From positions 1 to 5,873 of the forward strand of contig CAJWXO010000071.1 in assembly GCA_913049755.1 (NCBI GenBank): a DNA stretch of 5,873 bases. The letters run 5' to 3'. The notes below the pieces were generated by a model. The model was given only the letters and a program-made list of their open reading frames with translations, was not told the DNA's origin and searched no databases. This document shows positions 1 through 5,873 of the stretch, piece by piece. Each line of letters begins with the position of its first letter. Within the stretch, counting starts at the first letter, position 1. This DNA is from an uncultured Cryomorphaceae bacterium (GTDB lineage: Bacteria > Bacteroidota > Bacteroidia > Flavobacteriales > Schleiferiaceae). Both the position numbers and the translations under genes were made by a program.

Positions 1-31
1 TTCTCCGCGTTACCAAAAAAAATAAAATAAA

Positions 32-376
32 ATGCCACGTTCAGTAAATAATGTCGCTTCAAGAGCTCGCCGAAAAAAGGTGATGCAAATGGCGAAAGGC
101 TATTTTGGCCGCCGAAAAAATGTTTGGACAGTCGCTAAGAACGCTGTTGAAAAAGGTCTTCAATATGCTTACCGAGATCGACGTACAAAAAAACGTAATT
201 TCCGTGCTTTATGGATTACTAGGATAAATGCAGGAGCAAGATTACACGGGTTATCATACAGTCAGTTAATGGGCAAGATTCATGCGAATAGCATCGAATT
301 AAATCGCAAAGTTTTAGCCGACTTAGCAATGAATCACCCAGAAGCTTTCAAAGCTGTTGTAGATAAAATTAAATAG
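32..376 (+). CDS. rplT: 50S ribosomal protein L20
   Basis: L20 is a primary 23S rRNA-binding protein needed early in assembly of the large ribosomal subunit. The 114-residue product is the normal length for the family and collinear with it from the first residue ([16 protein letters not shown]). It has a very basic N-terminal helix at residues 10-40, including the hallmark [12 protein letters not shown] at about 21-32, and a compact C-terminal rRNA-binding domain with the [19 protein letters not shown] stretch at about 59-77. The ATG at 32 is preceded by an almost pure A/T leader with no Shine-Dalgarno motif, which is common in Bacteroidota. In most bacteria rplT follows infC and rpmI; those would lie off the left edge. 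The gene ends 14 bp before a strong hairpin terminator, so it is probably the last gene of its operon. Identification is essentially certain. Confidence 0.98.
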   Translation: MPRSVNNVASRARRKKVMQMAKGYFGRRKNVWTVAKNAVEKGLQYAYRDRRTKKRNFRALWITRINAGARLHGLSYSQLMGKIHANSIELNRKVLADLAMNHPEAFKAVVDKIK

Positions 377-390
377 ATTCTGAATTCGAT

Positions 391-420
391 AAAAAAGCCA
401 GCTTTTAGCTGGCTTTTTTT
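391..420. terminator. Bidirectional intrinsic terminator between rplT and the ABC ATPase gene
   Basis: A perfect 12-bp inverted repeat (AAAAAAGCCAGC at 391-402 and its complement at 408-419) encloses a 5-nt loop, TTTTA. The GC-rich core is GCCAGC/GCTGGC and it is followed by seven T on the + strand. Because the outer stem is A6/T6, the minus-strand transcript has the same shape ending in T6. The hairpin can therefore stop both rplT and the converging leftward genes. The stop codon of the ABC ATPase (419-421) overlaps the base of this stem. Confidence 0.93.
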
Positions 421-1339
421 ATGAGCGTATATACCAAACTAAATTATTTGGTGATTGCCAAATCTCCGTTGTCATATTTCCACTAAACTCTGATTCCATG
501 AGTTTTGAATTTGAAGGCAAATCTTTTTTCGTTAAATACTCAGGTCTCAGAAACCATTTTTTACCTATTGTAAAAGATTTACTATGAGATCTTAAAGAAT
601 CATGAACTTCATTGATGGCAAAATTGTTCACACGGCCAAAAGCGTGAGCCATTGATGAAGTTTTAGGACCATGATAAATTTGCTGTGGAGTTCCTGATTC
701 AACAATACTTCCATCTTGCATAACATCTATACGATCTGCCCACTCCATGGCATCTCTAACATCATGAACTACCATTACAACTGATGCTCCAGATTTCGAT
801 TGCCAAATCTTCAAGATATCTTGCATCCGCCTCTTATGCGCCGGATCTAGGTGACTAAAGGGCTCATCTAAGAGCAATGCTCCCGGTCGAGATATCAAGG
901 CTTGACCCAATGCGAGTCGCTGCAATTCACCTCCGGATAAACCTCGAGCTTTTTCATCTAGAGAAGGGGCGAGATTCAACTCCTTAATCCATTTTTTCAC
1001 CACCCGATCCTCGGACATTTGAGAACGAATCCCTGCAAATTCTAATAGGTTGTCTCGAACAGTTTTATATGGCATTTGCCCAAAATCCTGTCTTACCATT
1101 CTAATCCTTTGGTGACCAGGAACTAATGGGACCCTAACATGAGCTTTGGGACCATACCAAACCTTTCCCTCATCAGGGACAACTCTTCCCCCAAGAATAT
1201 TTAAAAATGTTGATTTCCCAGAACCTGAAGGACCAAGTAGCGCTATTATTTCTCCACTATTACAAGACCAATTGGGAATGGAAAGCAAAAACCTTTCAAA
1301 ACCATGTAATAGATTAGCAGAGCGGAGTCTTACAGGCAT
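419..1339 (-). CDS. ABC transporter ATP-binding protein, importer type
   Basis: This is the cytoplasmic ATPase subunit of an ABC transporter. All nucleotide-binding motifs are intact in the 306 residues: Walker A GPSGSGKST (36-44), Q-loop Gln84 in VRQDFGQ, signature LSGGELQR (134-141), Walker B ALLLDEP with catalytic Glu159, D-loop SHLD (162-165) and switch His192 (VVHD). The layout resembles the MetN/PotA/FbpC group of importer ATPases. A tail of about 70 residues after position 235 may be a small regulatory or TOBE-like domain, but I see no clear motif in it. The substrate cannot be told. No permease or binding protein lies in the window, so its partners must be encoded elsewhere or the protein may be an orphan. 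The ATG lies 8 bp after the lpdA stop, suggesting co-transcription with lpdA and possibly translational coupling. The gene ends in the shared terminator. Confidence 0.9.
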   Translation of the reverse strand: MPVRLRSANLLHGFERFLLSIPNWSCNSGEIIALLGPSGSGKSTFLNILGGRVVPDEGKVWYGPKAHVRVPLVPGHQRIRMVRQDFGQMPYKTVRDNLLEFAGIRSQMSEDRVVKKWIKELNLAPSLDEKARGLSGGELQRLALGQALISRPGALLLDEPFSHLDPAHKRRMQDILKIWQSKSGASVVMVVHDVRDAMEWADRIDVMQDGSIVESGTPQQIYHGPKTSSMAHAFGRVNNFAINEVHDSLRSHSKSFTIGKKWFLRPEYLTKKDLPSNSKLMESEFSGNMTTEIWQSPNNLVWYIRS

Positions 1340-1347
1340 AAATCCAT

Positions 1348-2733
1348 TTATAAGTGAATAACTTCTCCATAGGCAGCAGCCGTTGCCTCCATAATTGCTT
1401 CCGACATAGTCGGGTGAGGATGAATAGTCTTTAAAAGCTCCATTCCCGTAGTTTCTAGCTTACGAACTGCAACAATCTCAGCGATCATTTCTGTAACGTT
1501 AGATCCAATCATGTGGGCACCTAAAAGCTCCCCATACTTAGCATCATAAATCATCTTAACAAATCCCTCTTTGGCTCCTGCAGCCGAGGCTTTTCCAGAA
1601 GCACTAAAGGGAAATTTACCAACTTTAATTTCATGACCAGCATCAAGTGCTTGCTTTTCAGACATGCCAACAGAAGCAACTTCAGGAGAGCAATATGTAC
1701 AGCCAGGAATATTGTTATAATCCAACGGTTCCGGATTATGACCAGCGATACCCTCGACACAAATTATTCCCTCTGCAGATGCCACGTGAGCTAAAGCCGG
1801 TCCATGGACAATATCTCCAATTGCAAAATATCCCGGGGCTGTTGTTTTATAAAAGTCGTCAACAACAACTCTATCATTTTCAGCCTTGATACCTAAAGCC
1901 TCTAATCCCAAATTATCTAAATTAGTAGATACTCCTACTGCGCTTAGAACTATATCACAATCTATTTTTGAATCACCTTTTGAATTTTTATATGATACAA
2001 CACATGCTTTTCCAGAGGTATCAACATTCGTTACTTCGGTCGAAGTATGTATCTCTATTCCTTTCTTTTTAAACGTACTTTCTAAAGCCTTAGAGACTTC
2101 TATATCTTCATTTGGGACAATATTTGGTAAGTATTCCATGATCGTAACTTTTGAACCCATTGCATTATAAAAATAGGCAAATTCAACTCCTATTGCTCCA
2201 GATCCAACAATCAAAATTGATTTAGGTTGCTTTGGGAGGTTCATGGCTTCGCGATAACCGATGATCTTCTTCCCATCCTGTTTTAAATATGGTAATTCTC
2301 GAGAACGTCCTCCAGTGGCGATAATAATATTTTTCGCTGATAAGATTTTTGTTGAATCATCCCTTTTAACTTCAACCTTCTTACCAGATAACACTTTACC
2401 ATAGCCCATTATTACATCAATCTTATTTTTTTTCATCAAAAAATTAACGCCTTTACTCATATCCTGAGCGACGTCGCGACTGCGTTTAATGACTTTATTG
2501 AAATCATGCTTAACATCATTTACAGATATACCATAATCTTCAGCATGCTGAATATACTCGAAAACTTGTGCACTTTTAATCAATGCTTTTGTAGGAATGC
2601 ACCCCCAATTCAAACAGACACCTCCAAGGCTCTCCTTTTCCACTATCGCAGTTTTTAACCCTAGCTGACTCGCGCGAATGGCAGCAACATATCCCCCTGG
2701 GCCTGACCCAATAACAACAACATCGTATTCCAT
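1348..2733 (-). CDS. lpdA: Dihydrolipoyl dehydrogenase (E3 component)
   Basis: This flavoprotein disulfide oxidoreductase reoxidises dihydrolipoamide on the E2 or H-protein partners of pyruvate, 2-oxoglutarate and branched-chain 2-oxoacid dehydrogenases and the glycine cleavage system, reducing NAD+. Its 461 residues are a full-length family member without a fused lipoyl domain. Visible elements in order are the FAD dinucleotide fold GSGPGG (9-14), the redox pair Cys40/Cys45 in GGVCLNWGCIPTK, the IIATGG segment (137-142), the second Rossmann motif GSGAIG (177-182) with acidic Glu200 favouring NAD over NADP, the FAD-contacting GYFAIGDI (Asp307), and the C-terminal interface HPHPTMSE with catalytic His440 and Glu445. 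The start is fixed by the family-typical MEYDVVVIGSG. The gene lies 20 bp after ridA. None of its E1 or E2 partners is in the window. Confidence 0.97.
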   Translation of the reverse strand: MEYDVVVIGSGPGGYVAAIRASQLGLKTAIVEKESLGGVCLNWGCIPTKALIKSAQVFEYIQHAEDYGISVNDVKHDFNKVIKRSRDVAQDMSKGVNFLMKKNKIDVIMGYGKVLSGKKVEVKRDDSTKILSAKNIIIATGGRSRELPYLKQDGKKIIGYREAMNLPKQPKSILIVGSGAIGVEFAYFYNAMGSKVTIMEYLPNIVPNEDIEVSKALESTFKKKGIEIHTSTEVTNVDTSGKACVVSYKNSKGDSKIDCDIVLSAVGVSTNLDNLGLEALGIKAENDRVVVDDFYKTTAPGYFAIGDIVHGPALAHVASAEGIICVEGIAGHNPEPLDYNNIPGCTYCSPEVASVGMSEKQALDAGHEIKVGKFPFSASGKASAAGAKEGFVKMIYDAKYGELLGAHMIGSNVTEMIAEIVAVRKLETTGMELLKTIHPHPTMSEAIMEATAAAYGEVIHL

Positions 2734-2740
2734 CGTATTC
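2721..2740. repeat. Two-copy 10-bp tandem repeat across the lpdA start codon
   Basis: The + strand carries CATCGTATTC twice in immediate succession (2721-2730 and 2731-2740). Read on the coding strand of lpdA this is GAATACGATG twice. The first copy ends in the lpdA start ATG; the second encodes Glu-Tyr-Asp and creates a second ATG out of frame. The family-typical N-terminus supports the first ATG as the true start, so the unit upstream of the start probably arose by local duplication of the first codons. Confidence 0.85.
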
Positions 2741-2753
2741 TATCTATTTTTAA

Positions 2754-3140
2754 TTATTTCAAAGGTAGGTATGCAATAGCAGATATCTCCACCCGAACCC
2801 CTTTTGGCAAACCAGATACTGCAACTGTTTCCCTGGCAGGGGATAAGTCTGCAAAAACTTGAGCATAATAGGTGTTGACCTGAGCAAGTAAGCCGATCTC
2901 TGATAGAAAAATACTGCATTTTATTACATCCTTAGGCAATGCACCACCAGCTTTTAGAACAGCACACAAATTCCTTAAAACACACTCAACTTCTTCGGCT
3001 ATCGTGTTCATTTTTAATTCACCGGTAAGATGATCTAAAGCTATTTGGCCTGAAACATAGAGGAAATCACCTGCCCGAACAGCTTGGCTATATGGACCAA
3101 TCGCTTCAGGAGATTCTTGACTAGTTATTATTTCTTTCAT
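2754..3140 (-). CDS. ridA: RidA family reactive intermediate/imine deaminase
   Basis: RidA (YjgF/YER057c/UK114 family, formerly called endoribonuclease L-PSP) is a small cytoplasmic trimer that hydrolyses reactive 2-aminoacrylate and other enamine/imine intermediates released by PLP enzymes such as threonine/serine dehydratase. The 128 residues match the family length. Signatures include the N-terminal SPEAIGPYSQAVRAG (10-24), VSGQI (29-33), and the substrate-binding Arg103 and Glu118 in SPARETVAV and GVRVEISAIA. The start chosen is the ATG at 3140, which gives the canonical MKEIITS N-terminus. A TTG 15 codons upstream (3185) would add a tail unlike the family. The leader has an A8 tract and no Shine-Dalgarno site. 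ridA appears to be the first gene of a leftward group with lpdA and the ABC ATPase. Confidence 0.95.
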   Translation of the reverse strand: MKEIITSQESPEAIGPYSQAVRAGDFLYVSGQIALDHLTGELKMNTIAEEVECVLRNLCAVLKAGGALPKDVIKCSIFLSEIGLLAQVNTYYAQVFADLSPARETVAVSGLPKGVRVEISAIAYLPLK

Positions 3141-3153
3141 ATCAGTATATTTT

Positions 3154-3163
3154 TTTTGCAAAA
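3154..3163. promoter_or_regulatory. Palindrome upstream of ridA, candidate operator
   Basis: TTTTGCAAAA is a perfect 10-bp palindrome ending 13 bp before the ridA ATG, in the ridA leader. Its core TTTGCAAA recurs exactly 100 bp away, just before the divergent amidotransferase gene. By eye I found the octamer nowhere else in the window. An operator role is inference from position and symmetry only; the region is AT-rich and short palindromes occur by chance. Confidence 0.3.
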
Positions 3164-3250
3164 TCGTCAATCTTATTGAATTCAAAACATAAAACTCAGA
3201 TACATATTAAATATAAATTGTTCATATTTAAATTAACCATATTGATAAAT

Positions 3251-3258
3251 TATATTTG
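3251..3258 (+). promoter_or_regulatory. Bacteroidota -7 promoter element for the TrpG/PabA gene
   Basis: TATATTTG matches all fixed positions of TAnnTTTG, the -7 element recognised by the housekeeping sigma factor of Bacteroidota. No TTG lies at the usual -33 spacing of about 19-21 bp; the nearest upstream TTG at suitable orientation (3218-3220) is about 30 bp away. With the usual geometry, transcription would begin a few bases after 3258, only 0-5 bases before the ATG at 3265. I found no equally good element on the minus strand for ridA, only degenerate ones such as TATGTTTTG with one extra spacer base (about 3183-3191). Confidence 0.5.
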
Positions 3259-3263
3259 CAAAT
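3254..3263. promoter_or_regulatory. Palindrome overlapping the amidotransferase promoter and start, candidate operator
   Basis: ATTTGCAAAT is a perfect 10-bp palindrome that covers the last five bases of the TATATTTG element and ends one base before the ATG at 3265. It shares its core TTTGCAAA with the palindrome at 3154-3163. A protein bound here would cover the presumed transcription start, so a repressor site is conceivable. This is inference from placement only. Confidence 0.3.
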
Positions 3264-3264
3264 C

Positions 3265-3831
3265 ATGCGAATAGCAATACTCGATAATTTAGACTCATTT
3301 ACCTATAATCTCTATCATAAAATAGAGCCATTTGTCGATTCTATTGATGTTATTCGAAATGATGATGATAAAGCGCTTGATAAATTGTCAAATTATGATG
3401 CATGGGTTCTCTCACCAGGCCCTGGACTTCCTAAAGATTCAGGGTGTCTTATGGAATCACTAAAAATAGGCTTTGGCAAAATCCCAATATTAGGAGTATG
3501 TCTTGGAATGCAAGCAATAGCTGTTCATCAAGGAGGTGAACTATTTCATTTAACCGATCCACAACATGGTAAAGAGCATGTTATTAAAAATGTAGGGTCA
3601 GACTCAAAACTATTCAGATCTATCGATCCCCCTTTCCAAATAGGACTTTATCATTCCTGGGCTGTGGATGAACGATCTATCCATGCAAGTGGCTTGATTC
3701 ATTCCGAATCAAATATATTAATGGCCGCTGAATGGATAGAAAATAAGGCATTTGGACTGCAGTTTCATCCTGAAAGTATCATGACCCCAGGTGGCGACAG
3801 AATTTTAAAAAATTGGATTAATCTTATTTAA
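3265..3831 (+). CDS. trpG: Glutamine amidotransferase, anthranilate/aminodeoxychorismate synthase component II
   Basis: This is a class I glutamine amidotransferase that releases ammonia from glutamine for a chorismate-binding partner, TrpE (tryptophan pathway) or PabB (folate pathway). The 188 residues match stand-alone TrpG/PabA. Visible motifs are the N-terminal ILDNLDSFTYNL (5-16), the oxyanion loop SPGPG (50-54), nucleophile Cys79 in GVCLGMQ, the family's HGK (101-103), YHS (129-131), and the His168/Glu170 pair of the triad in FHPES. TrpG and PabA cannot be separated on sequence alone, and in many bacteria one protein serves both, so the symbol is provisional. The ATG at 3265 gives the canonical MRIAILDN start; a TTG at 3256 would add three residues and lies inside the promoter element. 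No trpE, pabB or pabC neighbour is present. The gene is transcribed opposite to both flanking genes. Confidence 0.93.
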   Translation: MRIAILDNLDSFTYNLYHKIEPFVDSIDVIRNDDDKALDKLSNYDAWVLSPGPGLPKDSGCLMESLKIGFGKIPILGVCLGMQAIAVHQGGELFHLTDPQHGKEHVIKNVGSDSKLFRSIDPPFQIGLYHSWAVDERSIHASGLIHSESNILMAAEWIENKAFGLQFHPESIMTPGGDRILKNWINLI

Positions 3832-3839
3832 GCGCTTAA
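3828..3839. repeat. Perfect 12-bp palindrome holding both convergent stop codons
   Basis: TTAAGCGCTTAA is fully self-complementary. Its right-strand TAA (3829-3831) ends the amidotransferase gene and its mirror TAA (3836-3838) ends lptD, leaving only GCGC between them. There is no loop or T-run, so it does not look like an intrinsic terminator, and none is visible within about 50 bp on either side. Both genes may therefore be transcribed past their ends into each other. Confidence 0.8.
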
Positions 3840-5873
3840 TAATCTCCCAATCCTCTTCTTCTATCAAGCTTTAAAGCGCTCATCAGTGGGGCTTTTACTC
3901 CGATCCCAATGTTGTAACTTCTTGCATAGCCAAATGGGACCCACCTTATGCGCATTTCCCAGCAGTGTAATTGTCTTAACACATCAATTGTAGTGTATGT
4001 GAAATCTTTTTCTTGAATATCATATCCACTGGTAATACCAAGACGCCAATTTGCAGTTGGTTCCCAAGAACCATCAAAACGTAAACTTTGAATAGTTTTC
4101 ATTTCCATAGATTCTAATTTCGTGGATTTACGCAGTGAATAACCAATGTTAAAAGTCCACGGCGCGGCCCAATCAATATAATTCATTGGACCATAATAAT
4201 CTGGGTACAGATCTTGTTCAAGACCAAACTCATTTAATGGAACTACAGGGCGCCCTGCTGCACTGCCTCCTCTGAACCTTAAATCTATAGAAAGCTGATG
4301 CAAAGATGGACGCAAAGGACCTTGACCATCAGTCCAAGCAAAAGACTCGGTTCTGGAGCCACTGCTGTCTATCGAATACCAATCATAATTACCCTGATAA
4401 GAAACTCTCACTTTATTTTTTAAAAATGACGTACTCGCTCTCACGCTTACAGGAGATAAGGGATTTGATATTAAAATAGGATTGTAATTAGTTTGAAGCG
4501 TAAAGTCCTCTAACAGATTAAATTTTCTGACGTCATTTGAATCTGAAAAACCTAGCCACTTGCCATCAAGAGTATTCCTTAACCTAAAATTTAACCCTCC
4601 TTGATTTCCAACTCCAGGAGCACCATAAATAAAACCTTGATATTTACTAAAAGTTTGAGAATTTCCAATACTATCAATTTGAACAGTTTGAAACGAATTC
4701 CAAACTGGATCCGTAAAATCAGGCGCATATCGCCAACTCAAAGAAGGGTACATCACATGCCTTATGGCTTTTACAGGACCTTTTTTAAATGAGAATATTC
4801 CATAAATAGTTGTCGAAGCCCCGGTACTTAGCATAAAATCTCGAGCCGCATGAAATCCATTTAAAGTATCTGTCACTAATGAATTAGAGATTGTATCATA
4901 GTCTCTATTCAAAGCATAAGGATACCATCTTTCTTGATATGTTGCATTAGGATTTAAAGTTATAAATCGGAGTAATTTTACATTAGTACCCATATTAGCT
5001 TTATGATTGACACCAGCTCGCAACCTATTAGAATTAAAAAAAACTGAAGGTGTTGTCATTTCGGAAAGCAAGCCCTGTGTTTGATTTTTTGCTGCCATTG
5101 AATACGTTACTCCGATTTTTTCATACCAACGGGTTGCTCCTACTGGACTCCTTCTAGCAAATGGTTGAATTCTACTCATACCGACGTTTAGTTCCGGCAA
5201 GCTCAATGTAAGCGTTCCATTTTGATTGTTTTGTCTGTGCCGGGCTGCTGCAGTTAAATTAAAAGGACTACCCTTCCATCGCTTTGAATAACTAATCGAT
5301 GATGACATGTCATTTTTTTGAAAATCTGCAGGATTAGTAGTTGTGTTTCTAAAAAAAGAGCCAGTCGCCAATTCAACCCGCGCATTAAATTGTTGAGTCG
5401 GATGTGCTTTTGGGTCTTGAGAATGACTCCATGAAATTCTAAAATCTCTAGAATCCAGAAACTGGCTTGAGTTTTGATTTCTCGGGTCTCCAAAAGTTGT
5501 TCTATTAATCTGGACTCCTAAATTTCCGGAATAACGATACCTATACTTATAATTACTTGAGGCCTTAATACCCCAAGACCCTCTTGAATAAATATCTCCA
5601 GTCAATCTTAAGTCATAATGGTCATTAAATGCCAAATAGTAGCCACCTCCAATTAGACCCAAACCCCATTCTCGTTTATCTGAAAATTTTGGAATTATAA
5701 ATCCAGATGCTCGCTTCTCCATTATTGGGAAAAACGCAAAAGGAAGAAATAATGGAGTTGGAATATCAAGAATTTGTAGAAAAGCAGGCCCCGTAACAAT
5801 CTGCTTGCCGACATCAAGTCGAGCTTTACCTGTGACAATAGCAAAATGCGGGTGCTCATGGTTGCAGGATGTA
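3836..5873 (-). CDS. lptD: LPS assembly outer membrane protein LptD, 5'-truncated by the window edge
   Basis: LptD is the outer-membrane beta-barrel of the Lpt machine that, plugged by LptE, inserts lipopolysaccharide into the outer leaflet. The frame is open to base 5873, so the 678 visible residues are the C-terminal part; Bacteroidota LptD proteins are commonly about 800-950 residues. The Met at 5722 is internal. The 50 residues before it read on without a stop and carry conserved LptD sequence: HEHPHF (visible residues 5-10, end of the periplasmic jelly-roll region) and TPLFLPFAFFP (39-49), followed by ASGFIIPKF. The rest is barrel-like, with alternating polar and aromatic residues (e.g. 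LRLTGDIYSRGSWGIKASS) and a C-terminal Tyr. The signal peptide and the start of the periplasmic domain are outside the window. It converges with the amidotransferase gene with a 4-bp gap and no terminator. Confidence 0.93.
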   Translation of the reverse strand, partial: TSCNHEHPHFAIVTGKARLDVGKQIVTGPAFLQILDIPTPLFLPFAFFPIMEKRASGFIIPKFSDKREWGLGLIGGGYYLAFNDHYDLRLTGDIYSRGSWGIKASSNYKYRYRYSGNLGVQINRTTFGDPRNQNSSQFLDSRDFRISWSHSQDPKAHPTQQFNARVELATGSFFRNTTTNPADFQKNDMSSSISYSKRWKGSPFNLTAAARHRQNNQNGTLTLSLPELNVGMSRIQPFARRSPVGATRWYEKIGVTYSMAAKNQTQGLLSEMTTPSVFFNSNRLRAGVNHKANMGTNVKLLRFITLNPNATYQERWYPYALNRDYDTISNSLVTDTLNGFHAARDFMLSTGASTTIYGIFSFKKGPVKAIRHVMYPSLSWRYAPDFTDPVWNSFQTVQIDSIGNSQTFSKYQGFIYGAPGVGNQGGLNFRLRNTLDGKWLGFSDSNDVRKFNLLEDFTLQTNYNPILISNPLSPVSVRASTSFLKNKVRVSYQGNYDWYSIDSSGSRTESFAWTDGQGPLRPSLHQLSIDLRFRGGSAAGRPVVPLNEFGLEQDLYPDYYGPMNYIDWAAPWTFNIGYSLRKSTKLESMEMKTIQSLRFDGSWEPTANWRLGITSGYDIQEKDFTYTTIDVLRQLHCWEMRIRWVPFGYARSYNIGIGVKAPLMSALKLDRRRGLGDY

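Noticed and set aside
1..25. Possible 3' tail of rpmI (ribosomal protein L35) before rplT
   Set aside because: One frame reads SPRYQKK and stops at 23-25, and rpmI is the usual upstream neighbour, but seven residues do not match a recognisable L35 ending and other frames are equally open.
1146..1361. 71-codon open frame on the + strand opposite the ABC ATPase
   Set aside because: It is antisense to a well-conserved gene (Walker A region) and has no recognisable protein features or leader; a frame shadow.
1551..2170. Open frames of 69 to 94 codons (minus 1551-1760, plus 1647-1889, plus 1886-2170) within lpdA
   Set aside because: All lie inside the intact lpdA frame on either strand and show no family resemblance; shadows.
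3141..3185. 15-residue N-terminal extension of RidA from a TTG at 3185
   Set aside because: The family starts at the MKEIITS methionine (3140); the extra residues have no family counterpart and would need a rare start codon.
3256..3264. Upstream TTG start for the amidotransferase
   Set aside because: It adds only three residues before the canonical MRIAILDN start and lies within the TATATTTG promoter element.
3831..3880. Inverted repeat AGCGCTT (3831-3837) with AAGCGCT (3874-3880) as a terminator
   Set aside because: The loop would be 36 nt, the second arm is inside lptD coding sequence and there is no T-run.
4601..5493. Open frames of 63 and 79 codons (plus 4601-4792, minus 5254-5493) within lptD
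   Set aside because: They overlap the conserved LptD barrel in other frames and have no independent support.
1..5873. Defence island, mobile element, prophage or CRISPR content
   Set aside because: Every gene is a recognisable core function, base composition looks even, and no direct-repeat arrays, integrase, transposase or tRNA attachment site is visible.

Overview
The window reads as an ordinary chromosomal core segment from a member of the Bacteroidota, probably a Flavobacteriales-like marine or aquatic lineage. Three observations support this: the AT-rich composition; an LptD of the Bacteroidota type, with a HEHPHF...TPLFLPFAFFP region and a barrel ending in Tyr; and a perfect TAnnTTTG promoter element. 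Start codons are preceded by A-rich leaders, not strong Shine-Dalgarno sites. The genus cannot be told from the sequence. No mobile element, tRNA, rRNA or CRISPR array is visible, and no undescribed multi-gene system was found.

Layout from left to right. Ribosomal protein gene rplT (+) ends at a strong symmetric hairpin terminator. The same hairpin serves a leftward gene group, ridA > lpdA > ABC ATPase, that converges on it. The spacings in that group are 20 and 8 bp, so it is probably one transcript made from the 124-bp divergent region at 3141-3264. From the other side of that region a glutamine amidotransferase of the TrpG/PabA type is read rightward. It meets the leftward lptD tail-to-tail with 4 bp between the stop codons. 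lptD is open to the right edge of the window, so only its C-terminal 678 residues are present.

The genes belong to unrelated core functions. These are translation (L20), a nucleotide-driven transporter ATPase, the E3 subunit of 2-oxoacid dehydrogenase complexes, clearance of reactive enamine/imine intermediates (RidA), amide transfer to chorismate for tryptophan or folate synthesis, and lipopolysaccharide insertion into the outer membrane. The most interesting points are the control region and gene order around 3141-3840. Two near-identical TTTGCAAA palindromes lie exactly 100 bp apart, each just upstream of one divergent gene. The promoter element sits so close to the amidotransferase ATG that its mRNA may be almost leaderless. 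The amidotransferase lies between lptD and ridA, which I recall as frequent neighbours in this phylum. There is no stretch of 300 bases without a gene.
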